Shown: positions 8,496 through 16,792, numbered from the stretch's first letter. The stretch: 64,000 bases of DNA from Marinobacter salarius (GCF_032922745.1 NZ_CP136693.1:4340001-4404000); one strand, 5' to 3'. Numbers and translations are program-made. The notes: generated by a model from the letters alone, not told the origin.

Positions 8496-8879
8496 GTGGA
8501 CGGTTATTGGTCATTCGTTAAACAGGTCGCGACGTTGGATAACGAAGAGTTTGATATTGAAACGGCGCTGGATGCGGTCGCTGCTCTCAATCGTGTGCTG
8601 GCAGCCAGAACGCACCGCCGCAAAGTGATGGGCCAGGAAGTGCTGATACCGGGCCAGCTAGGCGAAGCCCTGCAGTTGCCGCAGATCCTACGGCGCCTGC
8701 AGAGCAAACAGGCACGCCAACGGGAGCAGGGCCTGGAAGACTTTCAGGAACTGTGGCCAACGCTATCGCCTGCCACACGGGAAAAGGTCCTCGACAGAAT
8801 CGGATGGTACGACCCGAAATCCCTGGACTGGGAAGACAAACGCTCGAATCGTCGCCCGATTGCCGACCCGGATCATTGA
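8496..8879 (+). CDS. Hypothetical protein, soluble, mostly helical
   Basis: I do not recognise this gene. The product (about 127 residues from the GTG chosen) has no signal peptide or membrane segment. It contains helix-favouring stretches such as FDIETALDAVAALNRVLAARTHRRK and LPQILRRLQSKQARQREQGLEDFQEL, and a conserved-looking end, REKVLDRIGWYDPKSLDWEDKR. The reading frame stays open to a GTG at 8406, and a TTG at 8535 preceded by ACAGG is a further start option, so the N-terminus is uncertain. It is divergent from the AI-2E permease gene. Codon choice looks like that of its neighbours, supporting a real gene rather than a chance frame. Confidence 0.6.
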   Translation: MDGYWSFVKQVATLDNEEFDIETALDAVAALNRVLAARTHRRKVMGQEVLIPGQLGEALQLPQILRRLQSKQARQREQGLEDFQELWPTLSPATREKVLDRIGWYDPKSLDWEDKRSNRRPIADPDH

Positions 8880-8912
8880 AGCCGTCCTGATAATGAAGTC
8901 GTCCTGACAAAT

Positions 8913-8934
8913 GAGCCCTTTCGGGCACTCTTTC
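8913..8934 (+). terminator. Possible short terminator
   Basis: GCCC-TTTC-GGGC hairpin followed by ACTCTTT, about 35 bases after the stop of the hypothetical gene. The stem is only 4 bp and the T-run is poor. Confidence 0.3.
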
Positions 8935-9016
8935 GTAGTTCTTGCCCTATTTCTCGCGGAACTGACTTTGAATTGTCACAGTTCGCCCTTACGTTGGAGC
9001 TAATGGAGGTTTTTTT

Positions 9017-9265
9017 ATGCAACAAACAGAACATTACAACGCCATCGCTTCGGAAAGCAGTGCCGTACCCACTTTACTGTGCGGACATTGTCGCTCCACC
9101 CTGTCCCGTAGCCGAATTTTCCGCAACGAAGAAATGCAGTCCCATGGCGGCCACTGCCAGACTCTTGCCCTGTGCTCGGCAGACGACTGTGGTGCCCTGA
9201 ATTGCTGCGACGCAGCATTGGCGCGGCTTGACGACCCAGACGAACTCTTCAGCAAAGCATCCTGA
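9017..9265 (+). CDS. Small cysteine-rich protein, probable metal-binding
   Basis: The 82-residue product has six cysteines in pairs (CGHC near residue 22, then CSADDC and CC near 53-64) and two conserved-looking His, a layout that suggests a zinc-ribbon-like or other metal site. There is no signal peptide or membrane segment. GGAGG followed by seven T and then ATG gives a convincing start. I do not recognise the family. Two longer frames on the opposite strand cover the same bases but have no ribosome-binding site. The flanks (about 137 bases before, 122 after) leave room for its own promoter, so it may be monocistronic. Confidence 0.65.
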   Translation: MQQTEHYNAIASESSAVPTLLCGHCRSTLSRSRIFRNEEMQSHGGHCQTLALCSADDCGALNCCDAALARLDDPDELFSKAS

Positions 9266-9387
9266 TTCAAACAGCCAACGCACTGTTACTTAAACCAAAC
9301 ACACAGAATTTCCATCTGATTTATCCTGACTCCTGAAGGCTGCGGTAACACCAGCCACGCAACCACTCAGTCAGGACAGTCGATGGC

Positions 9388-10287
9388 ATGCGTATTCTGA
9401 GAACCGATGAAGCCCGCTTCGCAGGTCTTCCGGATTACCCTTTTTCCCCTCATTATCTGGACGTAGAACCAGGCCTGAGAATGCACTATGTAGACGAAGG
9501 CCCGAGGGACGCATCGCCCGTGCTGATGCTGCACGGCGAGCCGTCGTGGTCATACCTTTATCGTCACATGATCCCACTGGTGGCAGAAGCGGGACATCGG
9601 GTACTGGCTCCCGACCTGATCGGGTTCGGTAAATCCGACAAGCCAGCCGATGTAAGCGACTACAGTTACGAGCGCCACATGGCGTGGCTGTCCGAGTGGC
9701 TTAAGGCCCAGGGCCTAAAGAACATCACTCTGGTTTGCCAGAACTGGGGCTCGCTCCTGGGCCTTCGATTGGCGGCCGAACACCCGCAGCTCTTCCGCCG
9801 GATCATTGTCGGCAACGGCATGCTGCCGACCGGGGACACCCCAGTGCCCGCCGTATTCACGCTGTGGAAAACCTTTGCCACCCACAGCCCGTGGTTTCCA
9901 GTCGGACGGATTGTTCAGCTTGGAACGGAAAGGGCCTTGAGCAAGGCCGAGATTGCAGCCTATGAAGCACCATTCCCATCCGCAGAATTCAAGGCGGGTG
10001 CCCGTGCATTCCCGAAACTGGTTCCCGTTTCCGCCGAAGACCCCTCAAGCGATGCCAACAAGGCAGCCTGGCGCATTCTGGAAACCTGGAAAAAGCCGTT
10101 TATTACCTGCTTCAGTAGCGGCGACCCTATTACCCGGGGTGGAGACCGATACATGCAACGCCGCATCCCCGGCGCCCATGGCCAGCCACACATCACGTTG
10201 CGCGGCGGGCATTTCCTACAGGAAGATTCTCCTGACGATTTTGCACGCATCATTATTGATGCCTGCAAGTCTGAAATGGCGGCCTAA
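9388..10287 (+). CDS. Haloalkane dehalogenase-like alpha/beta hydrolase with Asn at the nucleophile position
   Basis: The 299-residue protein aligns well with the haloalkane dehalogenase I subfamily (DhlA type): oxyanion motif HGEPSWSYLYRHMIP at about 49-63, PDLIGFGKSDKP, the nucleophile elbow, cap-region AAYEAPFPSAEFKAG, an acidic residue at Asp246 (SSGDP) and the catalytic His275 (GGHFLQE). The nucleophile elbow reads VCQNWGS, so residue 119 is Asn (codon AAC) where dehalogenases have Asp. The elbow Trp120 is kept, but the cap-domain halide Trp of DhlA does not appear to be conserved. Dehalogenation by the normal ester mechanism is therefore unlikely; it may be inactive, self-deamidating, or a different hydrolase. 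It is convergent with paaY. Confidence 0.8.
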   Translation: MRILRTDEARFAGLPDYPFSPHYLDVEPGLRMHYVDEGPRDASPVLMLHGEPSWSYLYRHMIPLVAEAGHRVLAPDLIGFGKSDKPADVSDYSYERHMAWLSEWLKAQGLKNITLVCQNWGSLLGLRLAAEHPQLFRRIIVGNGMLPTGDTPVPAVFTLWKTFATHSPWFPVGRIVQLGTERALSKAEIAAYEAPFPSAEFKAGARAFPKLVPVSAEDPSSDANKAAWRILETWKKPFITCFSSGDPITRGGDRYMQRRIPGAHGQPHITLRGGHFLQEDSPDDFARIIIDACKSEMAA

Positions 10288-10294
10288 GGCCGCC
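10278..10294. terminator. Perfect palindrome carrying the stop codon in its loop
   Basis: GGCGGCC-TAA-GGCCGCC: two 7-bp arms with the hydrolase stop codon as the 3-base loop. No T-run follows. It probably acts as a 3'-end structure between the convergent hydrolase and paaY genes. Confidence 0.45.
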
Positions 10295-10327
10295 AATCGT
10301 TGCGCTGACTCCCCAACCATGACGACA

Positions 10328-10921
10328 TCAAGACTGGTGCTTGGGCTGGAAATCGCCAGCATCAACCCTGGGTCGGTCACTGTCCGCCTCTGTTAACGGC
10401 CGACACTCCTGAAGGCTTGCATGACATCGCATAGTCAGCCGTCTGTATTCCTCCGTGCCCTTGGCTTTCCAAGCCACCTCACTGTCACTTAACGTCCGAA
10501 TAACCCGGGCTGGTGCCCCAACAACCAAAGAGGCTGGCTCACACTGAAAACCTGCCTTAACTAGAGCGCAGGCGCCAACGATGGAGCGGGGAGCAATCAC
10601 TGCTTCATCCATGACCACCGCATTCATACCAATCATTGCATCCTCCCCAACAGTGCAGCCGTGGAGAATCGCGCCGTGTCCAACATGGCCACTCTTCTCA
10701 ATCACGGTGTCCATGCCAGGAAACGCATGCATGACGCAATTGTCCTGGATATTCGAACCCTCCTTGAGCACAACCCGGCCGAAATCACCACGCAAGGAAG
10801 CGGCCGGCCCCACGTAGCAATCGGGTCCGATCCACACATCTCCGATCAATATCGCGGTTGGGTGTACGTATGCAGATGGATGAACGACAGGTTGAACGCC
10901 TTCAATGCTGTAACTCGGCAT
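10328..10921 (-). CDS. paaY: Phenylacetic acid degradation protein PaaY (gamma-carbonic-anhydrase fold)
   Basis: The 197-residue protein is built mainly of left-handed beta-helix hexapeptide repeats (AYVHPTAILIGDVWIGPDCYVGPAASLRGDFG, then HGAILHGCTVGEDAMIGMNAVV). It keeps metal-site histidines of the gamma-carbonic anhydrase fold (HAFPG, HVGHGAILHG). PaaY is known as a thioesterase that removes dead-end or toxic CoA intermediates of the phenylacetate pathway. The start chosen (MPSYSIEGVQ) follows GAGGAG at good spacing; the frame extends 12 codons further upstream. It marks the left border of the paa cluster and is divergent from paaG across a 404-base AT-rich gap. The tail after residue 165 is longer than the minimal fold. 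Confidence 0.92.
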   Translation of the reverse strand: MPSYSIEGVQPVVHPSAYVHPTAILIGDVWIGPDCYVGPAASLRGDFGRVVLKEGSNIQDNCVMHAFPGMDTVIEKSGHVGHGAILHGCTVGEDAMIGMNAVVMDEAVIAPRSIVGACALVKAGFQCEPASLVVGAPARVIRTLSDSEVAWKAKGTEEYRRLTMRCHASLQECRPLTEADSDRPRVDAGDFQPKHQS

Positions 10922-10963
10922 GCATCTCTCCTCTCTCAGAAGCTCAAAGTTCGTCAAAATTTC

Positions 10964-10969
10964 TGATTC
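10964..10969 (+). promoter_or_regulatory. TGATTC word, possible PaaX half-site
   Basis: The core TGATTC of the E. coli PaaX operator occurs here, about 45 bases upstream of the paaY start codon on the opposite strand. The flanks match the longer operator consensus only poorly. Confidence 0.25.
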
Positions 10970-11156
10970 ACTTTCTTAAATTCACCAACCATTTTCCGAC
11001 ATTATACCGAAGAAATATAGATAAAAATTCGGCAAAATATCCGCAAATCCTCACGAAATAAACATTGAAAACCCAATAATATTGTTTATTTTCAGTATAT
11101 TATACCGATAGCGCGCAGCAATCATAATGTGATACACAATGTGCATTCACAAAACC

Positions 11157-11184
11157 TTGACCGGTATCAATTAATAGATATACT
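11157..11184 (+). promoter_or_regulatory. Probable sigma-70 promoter for paaGHIJK
   Basis: TTGACC (-35), 16-base spacer, TATACT (-10), pointing at paaG with a leader of about 130 bases. This is the best promoter match in the gap. Confidence 0.55.
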
Positions 11185-11325
11185 GATTTAGAAATTAGCC
11201 ATCGTGCCATTAGAGCGTCACATTATCGCGACTCAGGGTATTGGCCTGCTCGTTTCGTCCAGACAAAAACAGGGCAAAGAATCTTTATCGATAACCACCC
11301 ATCACTCCACCTATAGGACACCGCC

Positions 11326-12117
11326 ATGACTCAGCCGAGCATTCTTCTGGAAATCGATCAGGGTGTGGCCCAGCTTACCCTTAACCGTCCAGACAACCTG
11401 AACAGCTTCAATGTTGATATGCACGAGCGGATGCGAGATGCCATCAGCCAGGTCCGCAAAGACAGCTCTGTTCGTGTCCTGGTTATTACCGGCGCTGGCC
11501 GGGGCTTCTGCGCCGGCCAGGACCTGTCTGATCGTAGTGTTGCGCCAGACCAGGACGCCCCTGACCTGGGCGAATCCCTGGAAAAGTACTACAACCCCAT
11601 GATGCGAAACCTGAGAGATCTGCCGATGCCGGTCCTCTGTGCCGTGAACGGTGTTGCCGCCGGCGCTGGTGCCAACATTGCGCTGGCCTGCGACATCACC
11701 CTGGCCGCGCGTTCAGCGAGCTTTGTCCAAGCCTTCTGCAAACTGGGACTGGTGCCCGATTCCGGTGGTACCTGGACCCTGCCTCGGGTTGCCGGGATGG
11801 CTCGCGCCAAAGGCATGGCTTTGCTTGGCGACAAAATCAGTGCTGAGCAGGCCGAAAACTGGGGCATGATCTGGCGCTGCGTTGATAACGAAACGCTGAT
11901 GGAAGAGACCATGAAACTGGCGCGGCACTTTGCCACTCAGCCCACGAAAGGCCTTGCCCTTATCAAACGGGCCTTGCACGCCAGCTCCAGCAACACCTTT
12001 GAAGAGCAGCTCAATCTCGAGCGGGACCTCCAGCGCATGGCCGGCCGTTCCGAGGATTACCGTGAAGGTGTTGCCGCTTTTATGGAAAAACGCACGCCGG
12101 CCTTCAAGGGGAAGTAA
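11326..12117 (+). CDS. paaG: 1,2-epoxyphenylacetyl-CoA isomerase
   Basis: A crotonase-fold enzyme of 263 residues that converts ring-1,2-epoxyphenylacetyl-CoA to oxepin-CoA and can also shift double bonds in later intermediates. The oxyanion-hole motif GAGRGFCAGQDL and the second CoA-site motif AVNGVAAGAGANIAL are plain. The segment GLVPDSGGTWTLPRVAG and the end REGVAAFMEKRTPAFKGK follow E. coli PaaG rather than PaaF. It is the first gene of a tight unit: paaH begins 3 bases after its stop. It is the only stand-alone crotonase gene in the cluster, so a separate PaaF-type hydratase must be elsewhere or be replaced. Confidence 0.95.
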   Translation: MTQPSILLEIDQGVAQLTLNRPDNLNSFNVDMHERMRDAISQVRKDSSVRVLVITGAGRGFCAGQDLSDRSVAPDQDAPDLGESLEKYYNPMMRNLRDLPMPVLCAVNGVAAGAGANIALACDITLAARSASFVQAFCKLGLVPDSGGTWTLPRVAGMARAKGMALLGDKISAEQAENWGMIWRCVDNETLMEETMKLARHFATQPTKGLALIKRALHASSSNTFEEQLNLERDLQRMAGRSEDYREGVAAFMEKRTPAFKGK

Positions 12118-12120
12118 TCC

Positions 12121-13641
12121 ATGCAGGCACTTGATACCCAGACCACGATTGCCGTCATCGGCGCCGGTGCCATGGGTTCCGGCATCGCCCAGGTGGCCGC
12201 CCAGGCAGGTCACAAGGTCTATCTTCACGACCAACGCGATGGCGCCGCCAGCGCAGGCCGGGATGGCGTCGCAAAACAACTTCAGCGTCGGGTGGACAAA
12301 GGCAAGATGGAACAACAAGCCGTCGACGCCATTGTCGGTCGCATTCATCCCGTCAGCGCCCTTTCGGAAGTCGCCGACAGCAGAATGGTCATTGAGGCTA
12401 TTATTGAAGATCTCGAGATCAAGCACTCGCTGCTGGCAGACCTCGAAGAACTGTGCGGCAAAAAAACCATTCTCGCCACCAACACCTCGTCGATCTCGGT
12501 GACCGCCCTTGGCGCCAAACTCCGCCATCCCGAGCGGCTGGTCGGCATGCACTTCTTTAACCCGGCCCCGTTGATGGCGCTGGTGGAAGTCGTCAAAGGC
12601 CTGGCTACGGATCATTCAGTAGCGGAGATTGTCCACGCTACCGCGACCAACTGGGGCAAGAAACCCGTATTCGCCACCTCGACACCCGGATTCATTGTTA
12701 ACCGCGTAGCACGACCGTTTTATGCCGAAAGCCTTCGATTGCTCCAGGAAGGCGCTGCCGACCCGGCAACTCTGGACGCCATTGTCCGGGAGGCAGGAAA
12801 CTTCCGGATGGGCCCGTTTGAGTTAACCGACCTGATCGGCCATGACGTCAACTACGCGGTAACCAATTCGGTCTTCAACGCCTACTACCAGGACGCCCGT
12901 TTTCTCCCCTCCCTGATCCAGAAGGAACTGGTGGAGGCCGGCCGCCTGGGCCGCAAGAGCGGGCATGGCTTCTATAGCTATACCGAAGGAAGCAAACGCC
13001 CGGAACCAGACACCGAACCTTCCCGACTGAGTGACGACACAACACTGATCGTTAAAGGCGATCTGGGGCCGGCTTCCGCACTGATTAACCGCTTCCGCGA
13101 CGCCGGCCTCGACATAGTCGAGCGTGATGGCCCTGGGCAGCTTCGATTCGGAGATGCCGTGTTGGCACTCACCGACGGCCGGATGGCAACCGAGCGCGCC
13201 CAGGTCGAAGGCACAGCCGATCTTGCGTTATTTGACCTGGCATTCGACTTCGGAAAAGCGGCAAGGCTGGCCATTTGTTTCGCAGATCAGGCCTCAGAAC
13301 AGTCACGTCACGATGCCGTGGCCCTGCTTCAGAAAACGAATATCGCCGTAAGCGCCGTGAAAGACCGCCCTGGCCTGGTGATCATGCGCACGGTGGCCAC
13401 GCTGGCAAACGAGGCAGCCGATGCTGAGCTGCATGGCGTTGCAACGAAAGAGGACATTGACCTGGCCATGAAAGCAGGTCTGAACTACCCGGAAGGTCCG
13501 CTGAGCTGGAGCGATCGACTGGGCAATGGCCGGGTGTTCCAGGTTCTTACCAACATTCAGAACAGCTATGGCGAGGACCGCTACCGGCCAGCACTGCTAC
13601 TCCGGAAAAACCATCACGCCGGGAAGGGATTTTACAAATGA
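12121..13641 (+). CDS. paaH: 3-hydroxyadipyl-CoA dehydrogenase (3-hydroxyacyl-CoA dehydrogenase)
   Basis: An NAD-dependent dehydrogenase of 506 residues oxidising 3-hydroxyadipyl-CoA to 3-oxoadipyl-CoA. The Rossmann motif VIGAGAMGSGIAQVAAQAGH lies at about 13-32, and the catalytic region HFFNPAPLMALVEVV at about 142-156. The helical 3HCDH domain follows (GFIVNRVARPFYAE, HDVNYAVTNSVFNAYY) and is repeated in the C-terminal third (LVIMRTVATLANEAADAE, AMKAGLNYPEGPLSW), as in PaaH/PaaC-type enzymes. Its stop overlaps the paaI start by 4 bases. Length is close to other PaaH proteins (about 475-510). Confidence 0.95.
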   Translation: MQALDTQTTIAVIGAGAMGSGIAQVAAQAGHKVYLHDQRDGAASAGRDGVAKQLQRRVDKGKMEQQAVDAIVGRIHPVSALSEVADSRMVIEAIIEDLEIKHSLLADLEELCGKKTILATNTSSISVTALGAKLRHPERLVGMHFFNPAPLMALVEVVKGLATDHSVAEIVHATATNWGKKPVFATSTPGFIVNRVARPFYAESLRLLQEGAADPATLDAIVREAGNFRMGPFELTDLIGHDVNYAVTNSVFNAYYQDARFLPSLIQKELVEAGRLGRKSGHGFYSYTEGSKRPEPDTEPSRLSDDTTLIVKGDLGPASALINRFRDAGLDIVERDGPGQLRFGDAVLALTDGRMATERAQVEGTADLALFDLAFDFGKAARLAICFADQASEQSRHDAVALLQKTNIAVSAVKDRPGLVIMRTVATLANEAADAELHGVATKEDIDLAMKAGLNYPEGPLSWSDRLGNGRVFQVLTNIQNSYGEDRYRPALLLRKNHHAGKGFYK

Positions 13642-14069
13642 GCGAAAACACCCCACAAGAACTGGCCGAAAATTGCGCCAAGGCCATGTTTGCCCGTGAC
13701 CGGGCGAGTCAGAAACTTGGCATGAAAATCGAGTCTATCGCTCCGGGCCGGGCGGTACTGAGCATGGCCGTCACCGAAGACATGATCCAGGGGCATGGCT
13801 CATGCCATGGGGGCTACCTGTTTACCCTCGCCGACTCGGCCTTCGCCTTTAGCTGCAATACCTACGACAAAGCAACCGTCGCCTCCGGATGCAGCATCGA
13901 CTATATGTATGGCGCCAAGGCTGGCGACGTACTGACCGCCACCGCTGAGGAGCAATCCCGTGGTGGGCGAACCGGCGTCTACGACATTACTTTAACCAAT
14001 CAGGATGGCCGCACCGTTGCCCTCTTCCGCGGAAAGTCCTACCAGGTCCGCGGCACTGTCATTAATTAG
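13638..14069 (+). CDS. paaI: Hydroxyphenylacetyl-CoA thioesterase PaaI
   Basis: A 143-residue hot-dog fold thioesterase. The signature GHGSCHGGYLFTLADSAFAFSCNTY contains the helix Asp used in catalysis and the preceding His-Gly-Gly turn. Known PaaI acts on phenylacetyl-CoA derivatives that have been hydroxylated and would otherwise trap CoA, so it serves as a safety valve. The ATGA overlap with paaH implies coupled translation. paaJ follows after 11 bases. Family and role are well supported; substrate range is inferred. Confidence 0.95.
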   Translation: MSENTPQELAENCAKAMFARDRASQKLGMKIESIAPGRAVLSMAVTEDMIQGHGSCHGGYLFTLADSAFAFSCNTYDKATVASGCSIDYMYGAKAGDVLTATAEEQSRGGRTGVYDITLTNQDGRTVALFRGKSYQVRGTVIN

Positions 14070-14080
14070 GAGCCACAGTC

Positions 14081-15328
14081 ATGACCACTAGCAATCTCTT
14101 GCAAGACGCCTACATCGTTGACGCCATACGCACCCCTATCGGCCGTTACGGTGGCGCCCTGGCATCCGTTCGGGCCGACGACCTCGGGGCCATCCCGATG
14201 AAAGCCATGATGGAACGGAACCCGAGCGTGGATTGGTCGAAGATTGATGACGTTCTTTATGGCTGCGCTAACCAGGCTGGGGAAGACAACCGCGACGTTG
14301 CCCGGATGTCGCTGTTGTTAGCCGGCATTCCCATCGACGTTCCCGGCAGCACAATTAATCGCCTCTGCGGGTCAGGCATGGACGCAATCGGAAGCGCAGC
14401 ACGGGCAATCCGCACTGGCGAAGCCAGTCTGATGCTGGCAGGCGGCGTCGAATCCATGTCCCGCGCACCGTTTGTTATGGGCAAATCTGAAAGCCCTTTC
14501 AGTCGGAAAGCGGAAATTTTCGATACCACGATTGGCTGGCGCTTCGTCAATCCAGTACTGAAGAAACAGTACGGTATCGACTCCATGCCTGAAACCGCCG
14601 AGAACGTTGCAGAGCAGTTTGGTATTTCCCGGGAAGATCAGGATGCGTTCGCCGCGCGAAGCCAACAGCGGACAGCTGAAGCCCAGTCCGCCGGCCGACT
14701 CGCAAGCGAGATCACGCCGGTCAGCGTTCCACGCCGCAAGCAGGACCCGCTGGTGGTTGACACCGATGAACACCCCCGGGAAACCAGCGTAGAGAAGCTG
14801 GCATCACTGCCGACCCCCTTCCGTGAAAACGGCTCCGTGACAGCAGGCAACGCCTCTGGCGTCAACGATGGTGCGTGCGCACTCTTACTCGCCAATGCCG
14901 ATGCCATAAAGCAGTACACCCTGAAACCACGGGCCCGCGTCGTTGCCATGGCAACAGTGGGGGTTGAGCCACGCATTATGGGCTTCGGCCCCGCTCCGGC
15001 TACCCGAAAGGTACTGAAGACGGCCGGACTGGAGCTGGCGGACATGGACGTCATCGAATTGAACGAGGCCTTTGCCGCTCAGGCACTTGCCGTCACTCGC
15101 GATCTCGGTTTGCCCGACGACGCTGAACACGTCAACCCGAATGGCGGGGCCATCGCCCTGGGACACCCCCTTGGAATGAGTGGCGCGCGCCTGGTCACGA
15201 CCGCCGTGAACGAACTCGAACGCCGCCACAAGCAGGGGCTGAAGGCCCGTTATGCCCTTTGCACCATGTGCATCGGCGTTGGGCAGGGCATCGCTTTGAT
15301 CATTGAGAGGGTGGAGAACGTTGCCTGA
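14081..15328 (+). CDS. paaJ: 3-oxoadipyl-CoA/3-oxo-5,6-dehydrosuberyl-CoA thiolase
   Basis: A 415-residue thiolase that performs the two CoA-dependent cleavages of the pathway, ending in acetyl-CoA and succinyl-CoA. The nucleophile Cys lies in NRLCGSGMDAIGSAAR (about 95). ESMSRAPFVM, the His motif NPNGGAIALGHPLGMSGARL and the second catalytic Cys in CTMCIGVGQG are all present. The sequence is close to both PaaJ and PcaF; context decides for PaaJ. A good GGAGCC precedes the ATG. paaK follows after 61 bases. Confidence 0.94.
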   Translation: MTTSNLLQDAYIVDAIRTPIGRYGGALASVRADDLGAIPMKAMMERNPSVDWSKIDDVLYGCANQAGEDNRDVARMSLLLAGIPIDVPGSTINRLCGSGMDAIGSAARAIRTGEASLMLAGGVESMSRAPFVMGKSESPFSRKAEIFDTTIGWRFVNPVLKKQYGIDSMPETAENVAEQFGISREDQDAFAARSQQRTAEAQSAGRLASEITPVSVPRRKQDPLVVDTDEHPRETSVEKLASLPTPFRENGSVTAGNASGVNDGACALLLANADAIKQYTLKPRARVVAMATVGVEPRIMGFGPAPATRKVLKTAGLELADMDVIELNEAFAAQALAVTRDLGLPDDAEHVNPNGGAIALGHPLGMSGARLVTTAVNELERRHKQGLKARYALCTMCIGVGQGIALIIERVENVA

Positions 15329-15389
15329 ACGATCAGGTGCAGCGCCCGCTAAGTACAAACGTTAAGCACAATAAGCGCAGGACGAACCT

Positions 15390-16700
15390 ATGAACCTACC
15401 ATCACAAAAACTCGGCAACCTAGACCGAATGGAGACCGCCAGCATTGACGAGCTTCGCCACGAACAACTCCAGCGCCTGCGCTGGAGCGTGGCTCATGCC
15501 TATACCAATGTCCCCTTCTATCGCAAAGCATTTGATGAGATCGGCCTCAAACCAATGGACATCAAATCGCTGGACGATCTGGCGAAAATTCCGTTCACCA
15601 ACAAGTCAGATCTTCGGGACAATTACCCATTTGGCATGTTCGCCACCCCAATGGATGAAGTCGTTCGCGTTCATGCCTCCAGCGGCACAACGGGTAAGCC
15701 CACAGTGGTCGGCTACACCCAGAGCGATATCGACACCTGGGCCGATATTGTTGCCCGCTGCATTCGAGCCGGTGGTGGCTCCCGCGGCGACAAAGTACAC
15801 GTTGCCTACGGTTACGGCCTGTTCACGGGTGGTCTGGGAGCCCATTACGGTGCCGAACGCCTGGGCTGTACCGTCATCCCCATGTCTGGAGGGCAGACGG
15901 AGAAACAGGTTCAGCTGATCACCGATTTCCAGCCTGACATCATCATGGTGACGCCGTCCTACATACTCAACATCGCCGACGAAATGGAGCGGCAAGGCAT
16001 TGACCCTCACAAGCTACGTTTGCGCCTGGGCATTTTCGGCGCAGAGCCCTGGACAAACGCCATGCGTACCGAAATTGAGGAACGCCTGGGCATTCAGGCG
16101 CTGGATATTTACGGTTTGTCCGAAGTGATGGGTCCGGGTGTGGGGATGGAGTGCCTGGAAACCAAAGATGGCCCCACCATCTGGGAGGACCACTTCTATC
16201 CCGAAATCATCGACCCGGCGACCGGAGACGTTCTGCCTGACGGTGAGTATGGCGAACTTGTGTTTACGTCCTTGACCAAGGTGGCGCTACCAATCATGCG
16301 TTACCGCACCCGTGACCTGACCCGCCTGCTGCCAGGGACTGCACGCCCAATGCGCCGTATCGACAAGATCACCGGCCGCAGCGATGACATGCTGATCATC
16401 CGTGGCGTAAACGTGTTCCCGAGCCAGATCGAAGAGCAGGTTCTGAAGTGCAGCGCATTAGCACCACACTATGAAATCGAGGTCTACAAAGAGGGCAACC
16501 TGGACTGCGTCGACATACGTACGGAATTGAAACCCGGCACTTCTGACAGTTCAGAGATCCGCGCTGCGGCAGCCAAAGAGCTGGCCCATCACATCAAGTC
16601 GTACATCGGTATCAGCACCCGCATCCACGTGGTTGAGGCAAACAGCATTGCGCGCTCCGAAGGCAAGGCCAAACGGGTTTTCGACCGTCGCAATCCGTAA
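15390..16700 (+). CDS. paaK: Phenylacetate-CoA ligase
   Basis: This AMP-forming ligase activates phenylacetate to phenylacetyl-CoA, the entry step of the pathway. The 436 residues match the family length. The phosphate loop VHASSGTTGKPTVVGYTQSD (about 91-110), the adenylate motif IYGLSEVMGPGVG, and the hinge GRSDDMLIIRGVNVFPSQIEE are intact, and the C-terminal domain ends SEGKAKRVFDRR. It closes the first paa unit: after its stop lie a long hairpin and a very AT-rich stretch before paaA. Phenylpyruvate oxidised by the oxidoreductase in this cluster would bypass it. Confidence 0.96.
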   Translation: MNLPSQKLGNLDRMETASIDELRHEQLQRLRWSVAHAYTNVPFYRKAFDEIGLKPMDIKSLDDLAKIPFTNKSDLRDNYPFGMFATPMDEVVRVHASSGTTGKPTVVGYTQSDIDTWADIVARCIRAGGGSRGDKVHVAYGYGLFTGGLGAHYGAERLGCTVIPMSGGQTEKQVQLITDFQPDIIMVTPSYILNIADEMERQGIDPHKLRLRLGIFGAEPWTNAMRTEIEERLGIQALDIYGLSEVMGPGVGMECLETKDGPTIWEDHFYPEIIDPATGDVLPDGEYGELVFTSLTKVALPIMRYRTRDLTRLLPGTARPMRRIDKITGRSDDMLIIRGVNVFPSQIEEQVLKCSALAPHYEIEVYKEGNLDCVDIRTELKPGTSDSSEIRAAAAKELAHHIKSYIGISTRIHVVEANSIARSEGKAKRVFDRRNP

Positions 16701-16714
16701 GTTCCTTTCGCACC

Positions 16715-16748
16715 AGAGCGTGACCGGGTCGCGGCCCGATCACGCTCT
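16715..16748 (+). terminator. Long hairpin after paaK
   Basis: AGAGCGTGA pairs with TCACGCTCT (9 bp), with inner CGGG/CCCG pairs and loop TCGCGG. No T-run follows immediately, though the DNA beyond is T-rich. Likely end or attenuation point of the paaGHIJK transcript. Confidence 0.5.
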
Positions 16749-16792
16749 TCACGGCTAACTGATTTCTTATATTTTTTGTTTTTATTATTTCT

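Larger units (their letters stand above)
10922..11325. promoter_or_regulatory. Divergent paaY-paaG control region
   Basis: This 404-base gap contains no gene. It is clearly AT-rich from about 10960 to 11215, unlike the flanking coding DNA. It holds a TGATTC word at 10964-10969, two TATACCGA words (near 11003 and 11101), and a good sigma-70-like promoter pointing towards paaG. AGGA lies about 10 bases before the paaG ATG. The layout suggests regulated divergent transcription, possibly by PaaX. Confidence 0.6.

Noticed and set aside
9034..9283. Two small minus-strand frames opposite the cysteine-rich gene
   Set aside because: The plus-strand frame has GGAGG before ATG and paired cysteines; the opposite frames have neither.
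9388..10287. Functional haloalkane dehalogenase
   Set aside because: The nucleophile Asp is Asn here, so the activity should not be assumed from family similarity.
11713..12615. 300-residue open frame on the minus strand
   Set aside because: Antisense to paaG and paaH, both strongly supported.
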